Below, piece by piece: positions 48,341-60,880 of a stretch of 64,000 nucleotides of DNA. How positions within the stretch are numbered: position 1 is the stretch's first letter; the number at the start of each line of letters is the position of its first letter. The notes under the pieces are model-generated. The model made no database searches. It was not told where the DNA came from and saw only the letters and a program-made list of their open reading frames with translations. This DNA is from Zingiber officinale (taxonomy: Eukaryota; Streptophyta; Magnoliopsida; Zingiberales; Zingiberaceae), in the NCBI RefSeq assembly GCF_018446385.1, contig NC_055987.1:9447705-9511704 (forward strand), written 5' to 3'. Both the position numbers and the translations under genes were made by a program.

Positions 48341-51300
48341 CCCTATTCCGGATGGCCGAAATCACCCAAAGAAGCCGAACCAGAGCAAGTCAATTGGAAG
48401 TTGACTTGTCAATGGTTCGGTCGACTGAAGCTCCTGATCGGTTGATCGAACCCCTCTCAATCAGCAGCCAACCGCCAATGCCACATCAGAAGCTGACCAT
48501 TGGTAAAGCTGATCGGTCGACCGAACCGAAGTTAATCCAGAGACTTAGTCGAGCAAGTTTATCGAGCCAACTCAGCTGGAGACCGTTGGCCGATCGGTCG
48601 ACCGAACATAAGGATTGGTCGACCGAACCTAAGCTCGATCCTCAGAGACTGCACCAGGACGGAATACTGGGCAGGTACAGCAGGTTCGGTCGACCGAACC
48701 TGGGGATCGGTCGACCGATCCCTCTCGAGTCAAACCTGATCATGAAGGTTCAGGTTTTTTTGATAATCTCTAGAACCCCTATATAAAGGGGGTCTTGGGC
48801 AACTATTGAGATACAACGAATACGAACGAAAAAGCAACTCTTGTACTCTCATTCTCTTAGCAACTACTGTGCTATAAAAGTGTAAAAGGCTTCTCCGCCT
48901 TCAAAAAAGGAGACTCTTTTAGTGCGCCCTTCTACCGCCTTGGATTAACAACCGTCTCGGTTGTAACCAAGTCAAATAGTTGAGTTTCATTTCTTTTCTG
49001 TTATTTTGTTTTGTTATTAAGTGTTGCTTTATTTTAGAGTTGAAAAGCTTTGAGGAGAGTAACTTTTAGTTTCAGGCAATTCACCCCCCTCTTGCTGGTC
49101 CCCGCTGCACCTACAAGTGGTATCAGAGCCCAAAAGCCTCAGAAGGACTAACCGCCGTCTGAAACACAAAGATCATAACAATGGCCGGCGCGAACATTCA
49201 TCCCCTGAAGTTCGACGGAGATTTCGCTATATGGAAGCGGAAAATGGAGGTATTCTTTAAAACGGATTTTGACATTCTTATTACAATGAAATATGGTTTT
49301 ACAGTGCCGAAAGATAAAGAAGAAAACACGTGGAGCAAGAAGGAGCAAGCCGATTTTGTCGCCAATGGAAAGGCAGAATTCCACCTGCTTAGCGTGCTGC
49401 CACCACAAGAGGTAAGTCGAATCGGAAGCTACGACTCCGCGAAAGACCTCTAGGAAAAATTCCTGGAGCTTCACGAAGGTACCTTGGAAGTTAAGCTAGC
49501 AAGGCGCGACATCCTCCGGAACCAGTTAACGAACCTCCGGATGAACAACGGCGAGAAGGTAGCACAACTCCAAGCAAGGATCAAAGAGCTGATCACGCAA
49601 ATAACCAATCTTGGAGAAGAAGTAACGAACCGAGACTCGATCCGGTACGCGCTCAACGTCTTCCCCAGAACTCCAGAATAGGCGTACCTAGTAGATGCAT
49701 ATTACATCTCTAAGGACTTCGAGGTAATTACTTTAAAAAATTTATTTTCTACTTTTGAACTTCACGAATCTCGAGTTGCAGAGCCCAATGAAGTAGAAAA
49801 GATTAGTCAGAACATCGCTTTGAAGGCAAGAACAAACGGTTCTGACTCCGAAGCCTCGATCGACGAATCGGAAGCGACACTATTGGTAAGACGCTTCAAT
49901 AAATTTTTTAATTCTAATAAATTTAGATCGCAGTCGAAAAAGTTTCAGCAAAAGAAAAGGGTGGTTCGTTGCTACAATTGCAACGAAGAAGAACATATAA
50001 AAGATGACTGACCAAAGCTGAAGAGCAAAAGTAAAGAAAAGAGTAAGAAGCCAGCTCGACCCAAACTCAACCTAAAGGCCACGTGGGATGATTCATCGTC
50101 CTCCGAATCCGAAGTCGAAGAATTCTCGGGACTAGCACTGATGGCCAACCATCAGCTAGAAGAAACGTCTAGCTCAGAAAATGAGCATAGATAAAGGGGG
50201 AGGAACAACAGAAGAAGAAGAAAGCTGTGATGAAGGGGGAGCATCGCAAGACGAGGTAAGTAAGGTACGTGCCCTAAATCCTAAACAGTCCTTTCGTTTT
50301 ATTAAATCTCTTTCTAAATAATTAGATAAAGTAGAAAAAGAAAATGAATATTTGAAATCAGAAAATGAAGTTTTAAAATTAGAAATTAAAAAATTGAAAA
50401 CTGATGCATGTGTTAAAAATATTTTCCCACATTCAAAAATAAAGTTATATGGAAAATTAAATTGGTATATAAGGAAGCATCAGGGTCAACTTAGGAAAAT
50501 ACCAAGAAACTATGTACCCCCTATGTTTTTGACCAACCTTATAGGTAGGAACCTTTATTGGGTTCCAAAATCTTTACTAGTTTAAATTTCTCTTTTAGTT
50601 AAAAGCTTACAGTAAGAAAAATAAACATTGAGGTTCTTTATGGAAGGTTTGTCTAAGGAAGTGGTTGTTGCTCCAATAACCAAGAAAGCCTAGTGCCTCG
50701 CCACGATATGGAAGCCGAAATATCAAAATAAAAATGTTTAATTAACTTTATGATAAAAGCATTAAAATAAGAATTAAATAATGCTTTGAAAAGTTTTTAA
50801 ACATTTCCTTAGAAATTCTTTAAATTTTTTAATTCTCTAGAAAAATGTTTCTTGAAATTTTTACTTAGAAATTTTTGGAAAATTCTGAAAATTCATAACT
50901 CAATTTACTTAGAAAATTTTTCAAAACTTAGAAATTTTTTAAAATTATACCTAACTCAAATTTTTTTTTCAAAGTTCAAATTTGTTTGCACCCCGTTTTT
51001 GTTGTGATCAAAGGGGGAGAATAAAGATAAGTTCAGTTAGGGGGACTTAGTTAAAATTTTTATTTGTATAAATTTTCATGTTGCAATTTATTTTAAAGTT
51101 GCAAATTTATGCCTGAATTGTTAGTTTAGTAATTTCTTTAAAATTACTATCTGTTTGTTTTACCCTAACCTGAATTTGGGTTGATACACATCAAAAAGGG
51201 GGAGATTGTTAAACCCCGTGGTAGTTTTGATGCGATCAACCAAGTTTAGGTTAGGTTCTGCTTTGTGTTTGATCCCTGTGTCTAAGTGTGCAGGAGCTTA

Positions 51301-51514
51301 GGAGCGCAGAAAGTCGAGCGGAAGACGCAGCTAGCGAGAAGGACGGCACGGGAAGGGAGCCGACGGGCTCGGTGCGTCCGAAGGACGAGAGAGCTGCGAA
51401 GAGTACACCCGGTGGGCATGAAGAACATGTGCGGTGTTCGAGGGACGTAAAGCCGGGATGGAAGACTGCTCGAGGAGAATGCCGGGAACTGGGTTCGAGT
51501 GAGCCCTATTCCGG

Positions 51515-51905
51515 ATGGCCGAAATCACCCAAAGAAGCCGAACCAGAGCAAGTCAACTGGAAGTTGACTTGTCAATGGTTCGGTCAACCGAACCTCCTGA
51601 TCGGTCGACCGAACCCCTCTCAATCAGCAGCCAACCGCCAATGCCACGTCAGAAGCTGACCGTTGGTAAAGCTGATCGGTCGACCGAACCTCCTGATCGA
51701 TCGACCGAACCGAAGTTAATCAGAGACTTAGTAGAGCAAGTTGATCGAGCCAACTCAGCTGGAGACCGTTGGCCGATCGGTCGACCAAACATAAGGATTG
51801 GTCGACCGAACCTAAGCTCAATCCTCATAGACTGCACCTGGATGGAATACTGGGCAGGTACAGCAGGTTCGGTCGACCGAACCTGGGGATCGGTCGACCG
51901 ATCCC
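51515..51905. repeat. GGTCGACCGA palindrome array in the LTRs of element B
   Basis: Variants of TCGGTCGACCGAACC recur about ten times here and in the other LTR (about 48415-48722), spaced by unrelated sequence. The core GGTCGACC is a perfect palindrome. Open frames with repeated DRSTEP peptides arise from it and are not genes. Confidence 0.85.
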
Positions 51906-52646
51906 TCTCGAGTCAAACCTGATCCCGAAGGTTCAGGTTATCTGATAAGCTCTAGAACCCCTATATAAAGGGGGTCTCAGGCAGCTATTGAGATACAACG
52001 AATACGAACGAAAAAGTAACTCTTGTACTCTCATTCTCTTAGCAACTACTGTGCTGTAAAAGTGTAAAAGTCTTCTCCACCTTCAAAGTAGGAGACTCTT
52101 TTAGTGCGTCTTTCCACCGCTTTGGATTAACAATCGTCTCGGTTGTAACCAAGTCAAATAGCTAAGTTTCATTTCTTTTCTGTTATTTTGTTTTGTTATT
52201 AAGTGTTGCTTTATTTTAGAGTTGAAAATCTTTGAGGAGGGTAACTTTTAGTTTCAGGCAATTCACCTCCTCTCTTGCCGGTCCCCGCTGCACCCACACA
52301 AATGTAATCTTGACAAAGGCATAGTCCAAGTGGAGTCTTAGCGGTGTAAGTCCAAGATATAGTCTTGTCAACGTAAGTCCAAGTGTGACTTGGCAAGGAT
52401 GAAGTCCTAGAGCGAGGAGCTCTTGGCAAGGTTGAAGTCCCGGAGGTGAGGAACCTCATGGAAATGGAAGATCTGACAACAAGGATAAGGTCGAAGGAAG
52501 CCCTTGAAGGCAAAGCGTGAAGATGGGGAAACATCTAAGAAACGCAAGGCTGATGGAGGAGGCTAGAAGGTAAGGTCAAGTTGTGTGAGCGAGGACGAGT
52601 GCATGAGTGATTATACTCGGGGTAAACTCCTATGTTAAGGATTTAC

Positions 52647-53021
52647 CAGTCGACTGGTATATATCTCAGTCGACTGGCGATTGAGAACCAGCAACTTAGA
52701 AGGATGCAAAATTTATGGTTGTAGAGTTACCAGTTGATTACTAAAGCTACTAGTCGACTGGTGCAGTTAACTGATAAAGTTAACAGTCAACTGGAAACAA
52801 ACAGAATGCTTCTATTCACTTAGTCCATGAAGACTAGTCGACTGATATATATCTCAGTCGATTGGTGGTTGAGAACCAGCAACTTAGAAGGATGTAGAAT
52901 TTGTGGTTGCAGAGTTACCAGTCGACTGCTAAAGTTACTAGTCGACTGGTGCAGCTGACTGATAAAGTTAACAGTCGACTGGTAACAAACAGAATACTTC
53001 TATTCTCTTAGCCCATGAAGA
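52647..53021. repeat. ~187-bp tandem duplication with CAGTCGACTG palindromes in the LTR of element A
   Basis: Two units start near 52647 and 52834. Both carry (C/T)AGTCGACTGGT-like words several times each, and GTTGAGAACCAGCAAC. CAGTCGACTG is a perfect palindrome. More single words follow to about 53110. Confidence 0.85.
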
Positions 53022-55411
53022 CCAATCGACTGGTATTAAGTCGTTGGAGTGTAACAGTCAATTTTTTTTCACAGAGACCAGTCGACTGGTGGTGGAAAAA
53101 TACCAGTCGAAAAATAGTTTGGTGTTTTCCTTCCAAGCTCTATTTAATAAAGCTCAGGGTGCCTAGCTGAGGTGACGACAATAGAGGTGGTTAACCCCTA
53201 TTAGAGTCTCCAAAGCTCTCCTTGTGATCCAAGTACTTGTGGTCAAGAATTGTGGTAAGGTTTCTCTACCGACAAGGAGGTTGTTCTAGCCAAAGTTTGA
53301 CGGGGGTTGATCCACCTATAGATTGAGATTTCATCCACCTTACAGACACACTGTAGAGGAGCAAATTATCTCCAAATCACTTAAATGAACGCATCATTTG
53401 GTTTGTTGTATCTTTGTCTTTATTGTTTATAGGTTAGCTTTCATCTTATTAGTTTATTTTTGTATTCTACTATGTAGTAACAAGTGTAGAAAGTGATCGA
53501 AATAGGTGATCGGTTATTCAATCCCCTCTAGTTGAGCATAAAGGTTTCAACAAGTGGTATCAGAGCAAAGAGCGCTCTTAAAAAGACTAATCGCTGGAAG
53601 GAGCACGTGTTAGAGGAAGAAGATGACGAAATGGAGTCAGAAGGTCTGCTAGGATGGCACATCCGGATCCGACCTTCATACAATCGAGAAGACTTCGATT
53701 ATTGAAGGAAGTAGTTGGAGACATGGTTCCAAATGGATTAGAACCATTGGACTGCATTGGAGGTTCCTTTTGAAGCTCCAACAAACAAAAAGGGGAAGTG
53801 TCTCCAACCTCGGTATTGGACCAAGGGACAAAGGGAGTAATCGGAAATGGACAAGGAGGTAACTAGAATTGTATTGAATTTATTACCTTCTAATATTATG
53901 TTATGTATAGATAAATATAAGTGTGCTCATGAGTTATGGAGCAAAGTAATAGCATTTCATGAGAACCCTACATAAGCACAAGGAGTGAAGGAGCCCAATG
54001 AGAAGGGGTCGTTGGTCCAAGAGAAGGAGAAGGATCAATTGAATGTTGATACGTGTTCAACATCCAATGAGGAGGAAGAAGTGGAATCGACCACATCTTT
54101 GGAGGAGGAAGAAGTGGAACCGTCCACATCTTCGAAGGAAGAAGAAGAAGAGCAATCCAAGATAGAAGAGATCTTGCAAGCTCAACCCTCAACCTCAACT
54201 ACTGAGAAAAGCGGGAAATCACACATCAAGTACTTTGAATGTAGTGAGATGAGACACTACAAAGGTAGGTGTCAATTGCTCAAGAATGTAAAGGAGGTAA
54301 ACTCTAAACCCAGTAAAGTTCTTTTGAAGACTAACGTGAGTTATAGGGATGGTGCCAAGGAAAAGAGGCACATTCGATACTTTACTTGTGGTGAGTGGGG
54401 GAACTACTACACAAAGTGCCCAAGGAAGGGAGAGCTCATGAAGATGGAGCGATTGAAGCAATGGAGGAGAATGAAGTCATGTGGATGCTCATGTCAAGGG
54501 AGAGCTTCAATGGTAGGCAGGAAGGTATACCCTAACTTGAACCATAATTTGGATATTAATTTAAGTTATAGGGATATGCATACTAGAAATAATGTCAATT
54601 ATTTACCCATGCATAATTATGGATTTAAATATAATGATAGGAATAGGGTTAACATTGTTTATAACCCTAAAAAATCATATGCTAATAGTTGACCTAATAA
54701 GAAACAATCCACTTTGTCTAAGGAGAGGAAAGTGGTGAAAAACCTAGGCATCAATCCCAAGAAGGAGAGACACATGCATAGGAAGGGCAGGTCTAGGAGT
54801 GTTCACTTTGTTGTTCATTGCCGTCCTTCCGCACCAATGATGATCCGATAGCTCGTTTAGTGAAGGACAAGTATATCTACAATGGCTCGTCGATGATGGA
54901 CTTCGCGAGTACAGGTAAATAAGATAAATAACTTTTAAGCTCTTCTAATGTCTTGTCGACTCAGTGTCTCATTGAAATTTGGTGGCTCAGCGAAGTATCT
55001 TGAAGAATGGCAGGCTCTGATCGAACGACTTTGAGTTGAATAGGGAGAGGGTCGTGATGCGCCTTGTCAGACGTCGTGCCTCTTTCAGGTTGTGTGGCAG
55101 AGACATATCTTGGAGTGCCTTAACCTTGTTGGGTTTAGCTTTGATTCCTCACTCAATCATGATGTATCCGAGGAAGTACCACTTTTAGCCCCAAACAAGT
55201 ATTTTGTTGGGTTTAAGCTTGCCTCCATACCTACTTAGGGTATGACACGTCTCCTCGATGTCTACACATAAATCAACAACTCGGAAGGATTTTATTAATA
55301 TATCATCAACGTATATCTTCATGTTTCTGCCGATATGCTTTCGGAACACCTTGTTCATGAGCCGCTGGTATATTGCTCTAGCGTTCTTTAGTCCGAACGA
55401 TATGACGTTAT

Positions 55412-56551
55412 TGTTGGTGCGGTTAGCACTAACGGTCTAACTCAGGTTTTGATGAATGACAAATCAGGTTAAGTTAGGTTTGTCGTAATCTAACACTCTG
55501 ATCGAGTGTGCAGGCTAAGTCCAGACAGGTCGACGTGCTGACCGGATGTCTGGCACGAAGTCTAAGCGGGTCGACGGGCTGACCGGACGCATGGCGAGAA
55601 GTCCAGCTAGGTCGACGGGCTGACCGGATAGCTAGCGAGAAGTCCAAGCGGGTCGACGGGCTGACCGGACGCTTGGCGAGAAGTCCAGCTAGGTCGACGG
55701 GCTGACCGGATAGCTGGCGAGAAGTCCAGACGGATCGAAGGGCTGACCGGACGTCTGGCAGATAAGTAAAGGTAAGTCACTGGAAGGGAGTGACTGTGAG
55801 GACGCGTTCCCGGGAAGGGAACATTAGGTGTCAATCCGGCTTAGATCCATTTCGGATATTTAAGTCGAGATCGTGACTAGATTTCGATCTCGGAAAGACG
55901 AAATCTAAGTCATACTCTTTACGTTGAACTAATAAACTATGCTAACACTTTGTTTTGCAGGAAATTCATTATATATGTCTTGGACTAACCTTGTCTTGCA
56001 GAAGAAGGATTTTCTCTGGAGAAAGGTGGTCCGGGCGCCCAGAGGGGATCCGAGCGCTCGGAGGTCCGGGCACCCGGAGGTAAATATTATCCAAGACTCG
56101 GCGTTGACACGTGGAGGTCACTGATTGGGCCTGCCATGTCTCACCAGGGCGCCTGAAAGGGATCCGGGGTGCCCCGAGCATCATATAAAAGAAGGGACAA
56201 GGCTGAAGCTCAATACACAACTTAGAATCTGCTTTCCTACGCTCCTGCAATGCTGTGAAGTTCCAACAACACTATTCTTTTAATTTCTTCTTCTGTCGGT
56301 ATAGCTTTACAGTGTTTTTCATTAGCATTCTTGTATTAGTTTGTAATAATTATCGAATTGCTAGTGAATTGTCCATCGACAACACCCTCGTGTGCGGGTT
56401 TTGGAGTAGGAGTCGACACAGGCTCCGAACCAAGTAAAATTGGTTTGTGTTAGCATTGCTTGATTTTTCCGCTGCGTTTAACTCTGATCGAAAAGATTTT
56501 TCGTAATCGATATTCACCCCCCCTCCTCTATCGAAACATCACGATCCAACA
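55412..56551 (+). mobile_element. Solo LTR (1,140 bp) in the Gypsy reverse-transcriptase region
   Basis: It begins TGTTGGTGCGG and ends GATCCAACA, with a perfect duplication GTTAT (55407-55411 and 56552-56556). It is the plus-strand relative of the solo LTR at 24114-25226. It contains about six ~41-bp units with the core GGTCGACGGGCTGACCGGA (about 55525-55760). No internal region remains. Confidence 0.95.
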
Positions 56552-59500
56552 GTTATAGTAGTAGGTTCCCTCCATGGTGATGAAGCTGACTTTCTCTTGA
56601 TCTTTCTGGGTAAGCGAGATTTAGTAGTATCCTTGGTATGCGTCTAGTATGCATATTAATTCACAACCAATAGTAGAGTCCACCACTTGATCTATGCTTA
56701 GTAGATTATAGTAATCTTTTGGGCATACCTTATTCAGATCTCTTAAATTCACGCAGACTCGCCACTTATTTCTTGGCTTGGACACTAATACTACATTTGT
56801 AAGCCAGCTCGAGAATTGCACTTCCCAGATATGTCCATCTTAAAGTAGCTTATCCACTTCTGCTCAGATGATTTGATTTTGCTCTACTCCAAAGTCTCTT
56901 TTCTCTTACATGACCGACAGAGCGTCCGATCAGATGTGTAATTCATGTTGCATTATGGTTGGTGGGATACCCGGGAGCTCATGGGTCATCCAAGCGAATA
57001 CATCATGATTGTGTTTCAGGCAGACAATTAACTCTACCTTCTTCTCAGGGCTCATATCAGTGGCAATAAAGGTAGTGGCCTTTGATTGACTGAGATGAAT
57101 TTGTACTTTTTCTTTTTTTCATAGATTAAAGTTTGAGGAGCTTCTTGGATTTCATTAACCTCAAGCCGCTAGGCTTTTCGAGTGGCTTGAGACTCAATTT
57201 TCACATTCCACATAGCATTTGCGCGCCACGAGCTGATCTCCCCTAACTTCGTCGACCAAGTCGTCTACTAGAAATTTGATTTTTTGGCAAAATGTAGAGA
57301 TGACAACCAGGAACTTGTTCAATGTTGGTCGATCAAGTATCATATTGTAAGCTGATGGGGTGTCCACCACAATAAAATTCGTCTGGCGAGTCCTCATGAA
57401 TGGCTCTTCTTCAAGGGCGATAGCCAGCTTAACTTGCTTTATCGACTGTACTTCATTCCCGGTAAACCCATACAGGGGTTTGTCATCGGTTGGAGCTCAT
57501 TCTTGTCCATCTAAAGTTGATCGAATGCCTTTTTGAAAATGATGCTAACCAAGCTGTTTGTGTCAATAAAAGTTTGATGAATAGTATAGTTAGCGATCAT
57601 AACTTTAATAATGATAGCATCATTGTGGGGTATCTCTACCCCTTCCAAATCTTTAGGACCGAAATTAATCTCGAGTTCTTGTACTTTCTCCTTACTGCAC
57701 CCAACCACATGGATCTCCAGTCATCATGCATGTGATTTTCTAGCCCTGTTAGAATCACTATCGGTCGGGTCATCCGCTATCATACCAATGTCATCTCAGG
57801 CTGCATTGTCATGATTTTCTTCCTCCCGAGTCGATGGGCGTGGTGACCACTCGATAGATGCTCGTATAAGTCTTTGGTTGTTCCATTGTTAGGATGGATG
57901 TTGGGTCTGATCGGTTGGCACGTTGTTTCGACCTGCAGGTCCATCTGGTCAGCGATAAAGTTGGCAATTGGGAGAAGGAGATCCCTAGTGGAATTCTAGA
58001 TGCTCCGGTCAGTGCAGGCCTGGGTTAAAGTGGTAACAATCTTTTATGTCGTGAGTCCCTGAGCGATGATAGGTGCAAAATATTGGAGTCCACGGTTGAA
58101 ACTCAAGGACTCGTGGTCGATCGACTTTCACATACTAGACCGCGTACGACCTTGACTCGTGTTGCTGCGGTGGAGGGCCCGATCGGGGTGCTTTTAAGGC
58201 AAATTATTGTTGGCCAATCGGTGCTTAGGAGCGGCTCCATGCTCAGGAGAGGCTTCCACATGTTGGATTGCGTACGACGACTCATGTTGCTGTGGTGGAA
58301 GGCCCGATCGGGGTCACTTTGGAGGCAAATTATTGTTGGCCGATCGGCGCTTAGGAGCGACACCATGCTCAGGAACTATCTCTTTTTTCTGAGCGGACTG
58401 AGCTTCTTTAATATTGATGTATTTGGTGGCTTGTCCAAGAAGATGATTGAAATCTCTCGGAGGCTTCCTAATGAGGGATCGGGAAAAGTCATTATCTATA
58501 AATCCCTGGTAGAAGGCACTCACCAAAATCTCTAGAGTGGCCGAGGGGACATCCATGGCAATTTGATTAAATCGCTTAATGTAGGCCCTCAACATCTCAT
58601 TGGGCGCCTGCTTGAGTAAGAATAGATTCACCGTCGTCTTGTGATAAGGACAACTACTGGCAAAGTGATGAAAGAAGGAAGTTTGGAAGTCCTTGAAACT
58701 ACAGATAGACTAGGCAGATAGTCGTTTGAACCATCTTTGTGTTGAATTCGCCAAAATAGTGAGAAACATTCGACACTTGACTCCGTTTGGGTACTGGAGT
58801 ATGACCACATTTTCAAATTTTAGTAAATGGTCCTCAAATCAATCATCCTTGCGTACTCCCCGATCGGCAAGGATTGATAATGTTTCGGGAGTTTATCCTC
58901 CAATATCTCTTTGGAGAATGACGTGCTATCTCGCTTGGGGGAATCACTCATCACGGGAGCCTTTCTCTTACGAATATCCTGAGCAGGGGCATTCTTGGAA
59001 TACGATCTCTGTGTCTTCTCTGCTCGGCCCATGTCCTCTAGGAGCGTTCAAAATAACGCTCTGTGATAGGCAATCAGTGAATGCGGCATCGGTGGCAGGT
59101 GGGTCGGTGGAACGAGTATTTGAGGGAAGGCGCCCAACATAGTGTGGTTTGGCTAGTGTCCAGTCGAACCCTCCACTCGAGTCTCACGTTCAACGTGTTG
59201 GCCAGTTGCAGATATAGCAAGGTTGTTCATCATATGGCACTCGGCTGCTTGTTGTTGTTGTTCCACCATCCTTGCAGCCTGGGCATTTGCCAACATCTTC
59301 AGTTCTTCTTGCGTCAAGGTCACTGTAGTAAATCATCCAGCGTCTTCCATCTTCACGTTTTAGATGCAAGTGAAATTCCCACAGACGACGTCAAATATGA
59401 TTTTGTCTAAAAGCGGAGAAGGTGGATGGTTGGGAACGTGGCTCTTTCGTTGACTTGATAAAGACTCCTCGCTGTCCTATGTGTCACAAAGAGCATTAGT

Positions 59501-60286
59501 TGTCGGGCCAGGGAAGAGGTCCTTGATATTGACCCTTCGATGCTCAAGTCAGTACTCGGTTGAAGTAGAAGAATAGTGAAAACAACTATAGCGATGAGCG
59601 TGTTAAATTATATAGTGTAGCATACCTGCGCTTGTAGATGAAGACCCTTTTTTATAGTGTCACTGTTGTGCCCGTGAACAAATCTCAAAGCACTTCTGAA
59701 AAATGGCAGGTCATAAAGTGACTCTGACATCCTTTCTAAAATAAGCTTGTAAATATATGTGATTTGAGAAGTTTCGAAAGTATGATTTGCCTACAAAATA
59801 TCTTGTTTCTTCCGTGGCACAAAATGCTAAAAATGAATACAAGACTTTTAGACCATGGGACCCACCATAGGTCCCCTTGGCATAGTGCTCGAGACCCTTT
59901 ATTAAGCGCCCAAGGTGTCCGGTTGACCTATAGGTCCAATTGGCTGGAGCAATTGATGGAGCTACTTGATACATTTCTTCAGACCTCGTGCATATAACGG
60001 AAGTCGAAACATAAAGCCCGATCAATCGAGAGGTCCAGTCAAGTGAGTTCTCGATCTACCTCAAGCTCCACCTATAAGGCGATCGAAGGTCGGGACTTGA
60101 GGTCCAACCGGCCATAAGGTCCGATGGGATGAGATCTCCGGTCAGATGAGCACTAGGTTATGTTGATTACTCAAAAGATACTGATTTTTTTACTTTGATT
60201 GTTTTGTCCACCGACCTTCTAGACTTTCATTTAGTTCCGAGGTTGGGGGTGGGATCCATGCACCTTAACCACCATATTAGTAATGA

Positions 60287-60880
60287 TTTATATATAGATA
60301 TATATTATATATAAAAGTAGAAAAAAAATATTATAGTTAAGATTTTATAAACACTAAGGCTATATTTAGTTAGGCATCAAGTAATGTAATTGAGTTTGAA
60401 ATATAATTAAATTATATATTGTTGATCTTATAATTAGATTGCAAAAATATATTAAAATTTAACTATTTTTATAATTCAGATTATATTATAATTTGAAAAT
60501 TATAGTAAATAAAATAATTAATCTCTTAATGTAATGGAAGATCACATTAGAGTACTATTATCCCTCGCAGCCTAAATTTATTCATGTGTGGTCCATTTAC
60601 CGGCTTGCCGGATATAGAATGCTTCATTATCTTCCCTTATCTTGCGCGAGGCTCTGTTTGAACGCATCAACTATCTAAACAACCCACAATCCGTGTAGTT
60701 CGCTTAATTGCCTTCTCCGCGGCTCTGCCCAACGAGAAGGCTGTCTTCCCTCAATAGGTCATGTAGAAAGCAGATCGATCGATCGACGACGGAGAACGAG
60801 CTCCGATGCTAATCTGATACATCATCGATCAAATTGCAATTCGCCGCGGGAATCAAATCCCGGCGGCCGCCGCAGCTCCG
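60287..60880 (+). promoter_or_regulatory. Promoter and leader region of the small membrane protein gene
   Basis: AT-rich DNA up to about 60540 gives way to balanced sequence. A very short upstream open frame (ATGCTAATCTGA, 60806-60817) would lie in the leader if transcription starts upstream of it, and might dampen translation. No certain TATA box. Confidence 0.45.

Larger units (their letters stand above)
45466..52298 (+). mobile_element. Copia-like element B, gag-only, inserted in the 5' LTR of element A
   Basis: The 5' LTR is 45466-49115 (about 1.07 kb once the inserted solo LTR is discounted) and the 3' LTR is 51207-52298 (1,092 bp). Both begin TGTTAAACC and end near GCTGCACC(T/C)ACA. 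The PBS TGGTATCAGAGC is at 49118-49129 and a purine tract AAAAAGGGGGAGA precedes the 3' LTR. Flanks CAACT and CAAAT are a near-perfect 5-bp duplication. The ~2.1-kb internal region holds only a gag gene (UBN2-type gag, about 49181-50190, with a zinc-knuckle-like CYNCNEEEH segment) and non-coding sequence; there is no pol. It is broken in a few places. The LTRs differ at about 4-5% over their first 300 bp by eye, so it is fairly young. Confidence 0.88.
45341..54930 (+). mobile_element. Copia-like element A (fossil) inserted in the Gypsy repeat array
   Basis: Its 5' LTR starts TGTTAGAGCAATC at 45341 and ends TTTCAACA at 53552, followed by the PBS word TGGTATCAGAGC (53555-53566, complementary to initiator tRNA-Met). 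The LTR is interrupted by element B (45466-52303); without it the LTR is about 1.37 kb. The LTR part at 52647-53021 holds a ~187-bp tandem duplication rich in CAGTCGACTG. The internal part has gag-like sequence with Glu/Ser-rich and zinc-knuckle-like segments (about 53980-54700). No pol or 3' LTR is seen before Gypsy sequence resumes near 54930. It is broken. Confidence 0.8.
41205..60286 (-). mobile_element. Large Gypsy (Tat-like) LTR retrotransposon fossil carrying nested elements
   Basis: Two LTRs of about 885 bp lie at 59398-60286 (5' LTR, minus strand) and about 41205-42489 (3' LTR, lengthened by a MITE). They align along their length. The PBS-side sequence TTTGACGTCGTCTGTGGGAA next to the 5' LTR is typical of Tat-like Gypsy elements. 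Between them, in minus-strand order, lie gag (around 58800-58300), a protease-like part (around 57700-57200) and reverse transcriptase with YVDD (around 56800-55000, split by a solo LTR). Nearer the 3' LTR come a tandem repeat array and a region that looks coding on the opposite strand. The element is broken many times over, and its RNase H/integrase part was not found. It is old: the LTRs differ at roughly a fifth of positions by eye. Confidence 0.85.
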
